NCBI GenBank assembly: GCA_964541075.1
Contig: CAZIPZ010000236.1
Location: forward strand, 1 to 5,441
Reading direction: 5' to 3'
Length of the DNA: 5,441 bases
DNA from: CAZIPZ01 sp964541075
Lineage (GTDB): Bacteria > Acidobacteriota > Terriglobia > 20CM-2-55-15
The stretch's first letter is position 1. Each line of letters begins with the position of its first letter. The translations under genes and the position numbers were made by a program. Under the pieces are notes generated by a model. It worked only from the letters and a program-made list of their open reading frames with translations. It was not told the DNA's origin and did no database searches. Positions 5,210 through 5,441 of the stretch are shown piece by piece.

Positions 5210-5231
5210 GGCTCTAACACGTTTTAGAGCC
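5210..5231. terminator. 8-bp hairpin at the convergent gene ends
   Basis: GGCTCTAA (5210-5217) and TTAGAGCC (5224-5231) form a perfect 8-bp stem with a six-base loop. It lies just after the stop of the small basic gene and covers the stop codon of the minus-strand transposase tail. Neither strand has a following T-tract, so it is a possible bidirectional terminator or an element-end remnant rather than a clear intrinsic terminator. Confidence 0.35.
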
Positions 5232-5360
5232 TTCGGCATTCGCAGTGAGATCTTTATACATGAGACGCTTTCCGACAATTTGTTTCACGACGGTTTCGAA
5301 TCGTTCGCCGTCGTCACCGAAGCGCTCATTGAATCGGAATGTTTGTTCGTCCAGATAGCG
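5214..5360 (-). pseudogene. C-terminal tail of an IS1595-family transposase, detached
   Basis: The minus strand reads RYLDEQTFRFNERF at 5360-5319, then continues through VVKQIVGKRLMYKDLTA to a TAG at 5216-5214 (48 residues). This is the characteristic end of one IS1595 subgroup, where it normally follows directly after a VEPFHLF-type phrase. Here the preceding minus-strand sequence is instead the antisense of that earlier part of the protein. The minus frame stays open across the join (LNAVGVD before RYLDEQ), but that portion is only antisense. The tail cannot be part of a functional transposase as assembled. It converges on the small basic gene with 11 bases between stop codons. Confidence 0.75.
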
Positions 5361-5441
5361 GTCCACACCAACGGCATTGAGAACTTCTGGAGTCTCTTGA
5401 AGCGCGGCATTAAGGGCACTTACGTTAGTGTTGAGCCGTTT
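5361..5441 (+). mobile_element. IS1595-family transposase catalytic segment, partial, inverted relative to its tail
   Basis: The plus strand reads VHTNGIENFWSLLKRG then IKGTYVSVEPF, running off the window edge. This is the last catalytic block of the IS1595 (ISXO2-like) DDE transposase domain. The Glu of IENFW and the Lys seven residues later are the expected third acidic residue and basic partner. In intact proteins the next residues are approximately HLFRYLDEQ, but RYLDEQ is found on the opposite strand immediately to the left. The plus frame is open back to an ATG at 5208, but that upstream part is antisense of the tail and not true coding sequence. The rest of the element lies outside the window. 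Confidence 0.8.

Noticed and set aside
1..5441. CRISPR arrays, tRNA or rRNA genes, tandem repeats.
   Set aside because: No regularly spaced repeat, cloverleaf or rRNA-like segment was seen on reading through the window.

Overview
The window reads as a stretch of a Gram-negative, mid-to-high GC, probably soil or sediment bacterium. The most informative marker is a secreted protein with a C-terminal PEP-CTERM sorting tail, which implies an exosortase-bearing, exopolysaccharide-producing host. Acidobacteriota would fit, but nothing here fixes the phylum. A run of ten Ns at 919-928 marks an assembly gap. Several genes are broken or scrambled, so part of the mosaic may be assembly error rather than biology.

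Layout. Bases 1-1090 are a patchwork of partial genes: a frameshifted retropepsin-like aspartyl protease remnant (+, about 50-341), a hypothetical gene with a DxNxDxxxD loop and no convincing start (-, 286-762, open upstream to 852), and a fragment of a ComEC-like metallo-beta-lactamase fold protein (+, 846-1048) that contains the gap and stops before its metal-binding motif. Then come intact genes: a VOC (glyoxalase-fold) protein (-, 1086-1508), a DUF1905 protein with an Arg-rich tail (+, 1790-2194), and the PEP-CTERM protein (-, 2498-3502), which has a strong ribosome binding site and a possible sigma-54 promoter. Bases 3503-4135 hold no convincing gene but do contain a long interrupted palindrome, a ribosome-binding-site-equipped four-codon minigene and a sigma-70-like promoter.

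The most interesting part is 4086-5231. A DUF3800 gene (RNase H-like family of unknown role) is followed, with an ATGA start/stop overlap, by a 60-residue basic protein. The DUF3800 start lies inside a perfect 12-bp inverted repeat: the left arm contains the Shine-Dalgarno sequence, the loop holds the ATG, and a second Shine-Dalgarno/ATG pair lies just beyond the right arm. This looks like a tightly controlled two-gene module, either autoregulated or structure-regulated. Its function is unknown.

The right edge (5214-5441) carries pieces of an IS1595-family transposase whose C-terminal tail and preceding catalytic segment lie on opposite strands and abut exactly at 5360/5361, as an internal inversion or a fold-back chimera would produce.

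Apart from the DUF3800 pair, no operon or shared pathway links these genes. They look like independent accessory genes beside a mobile element.
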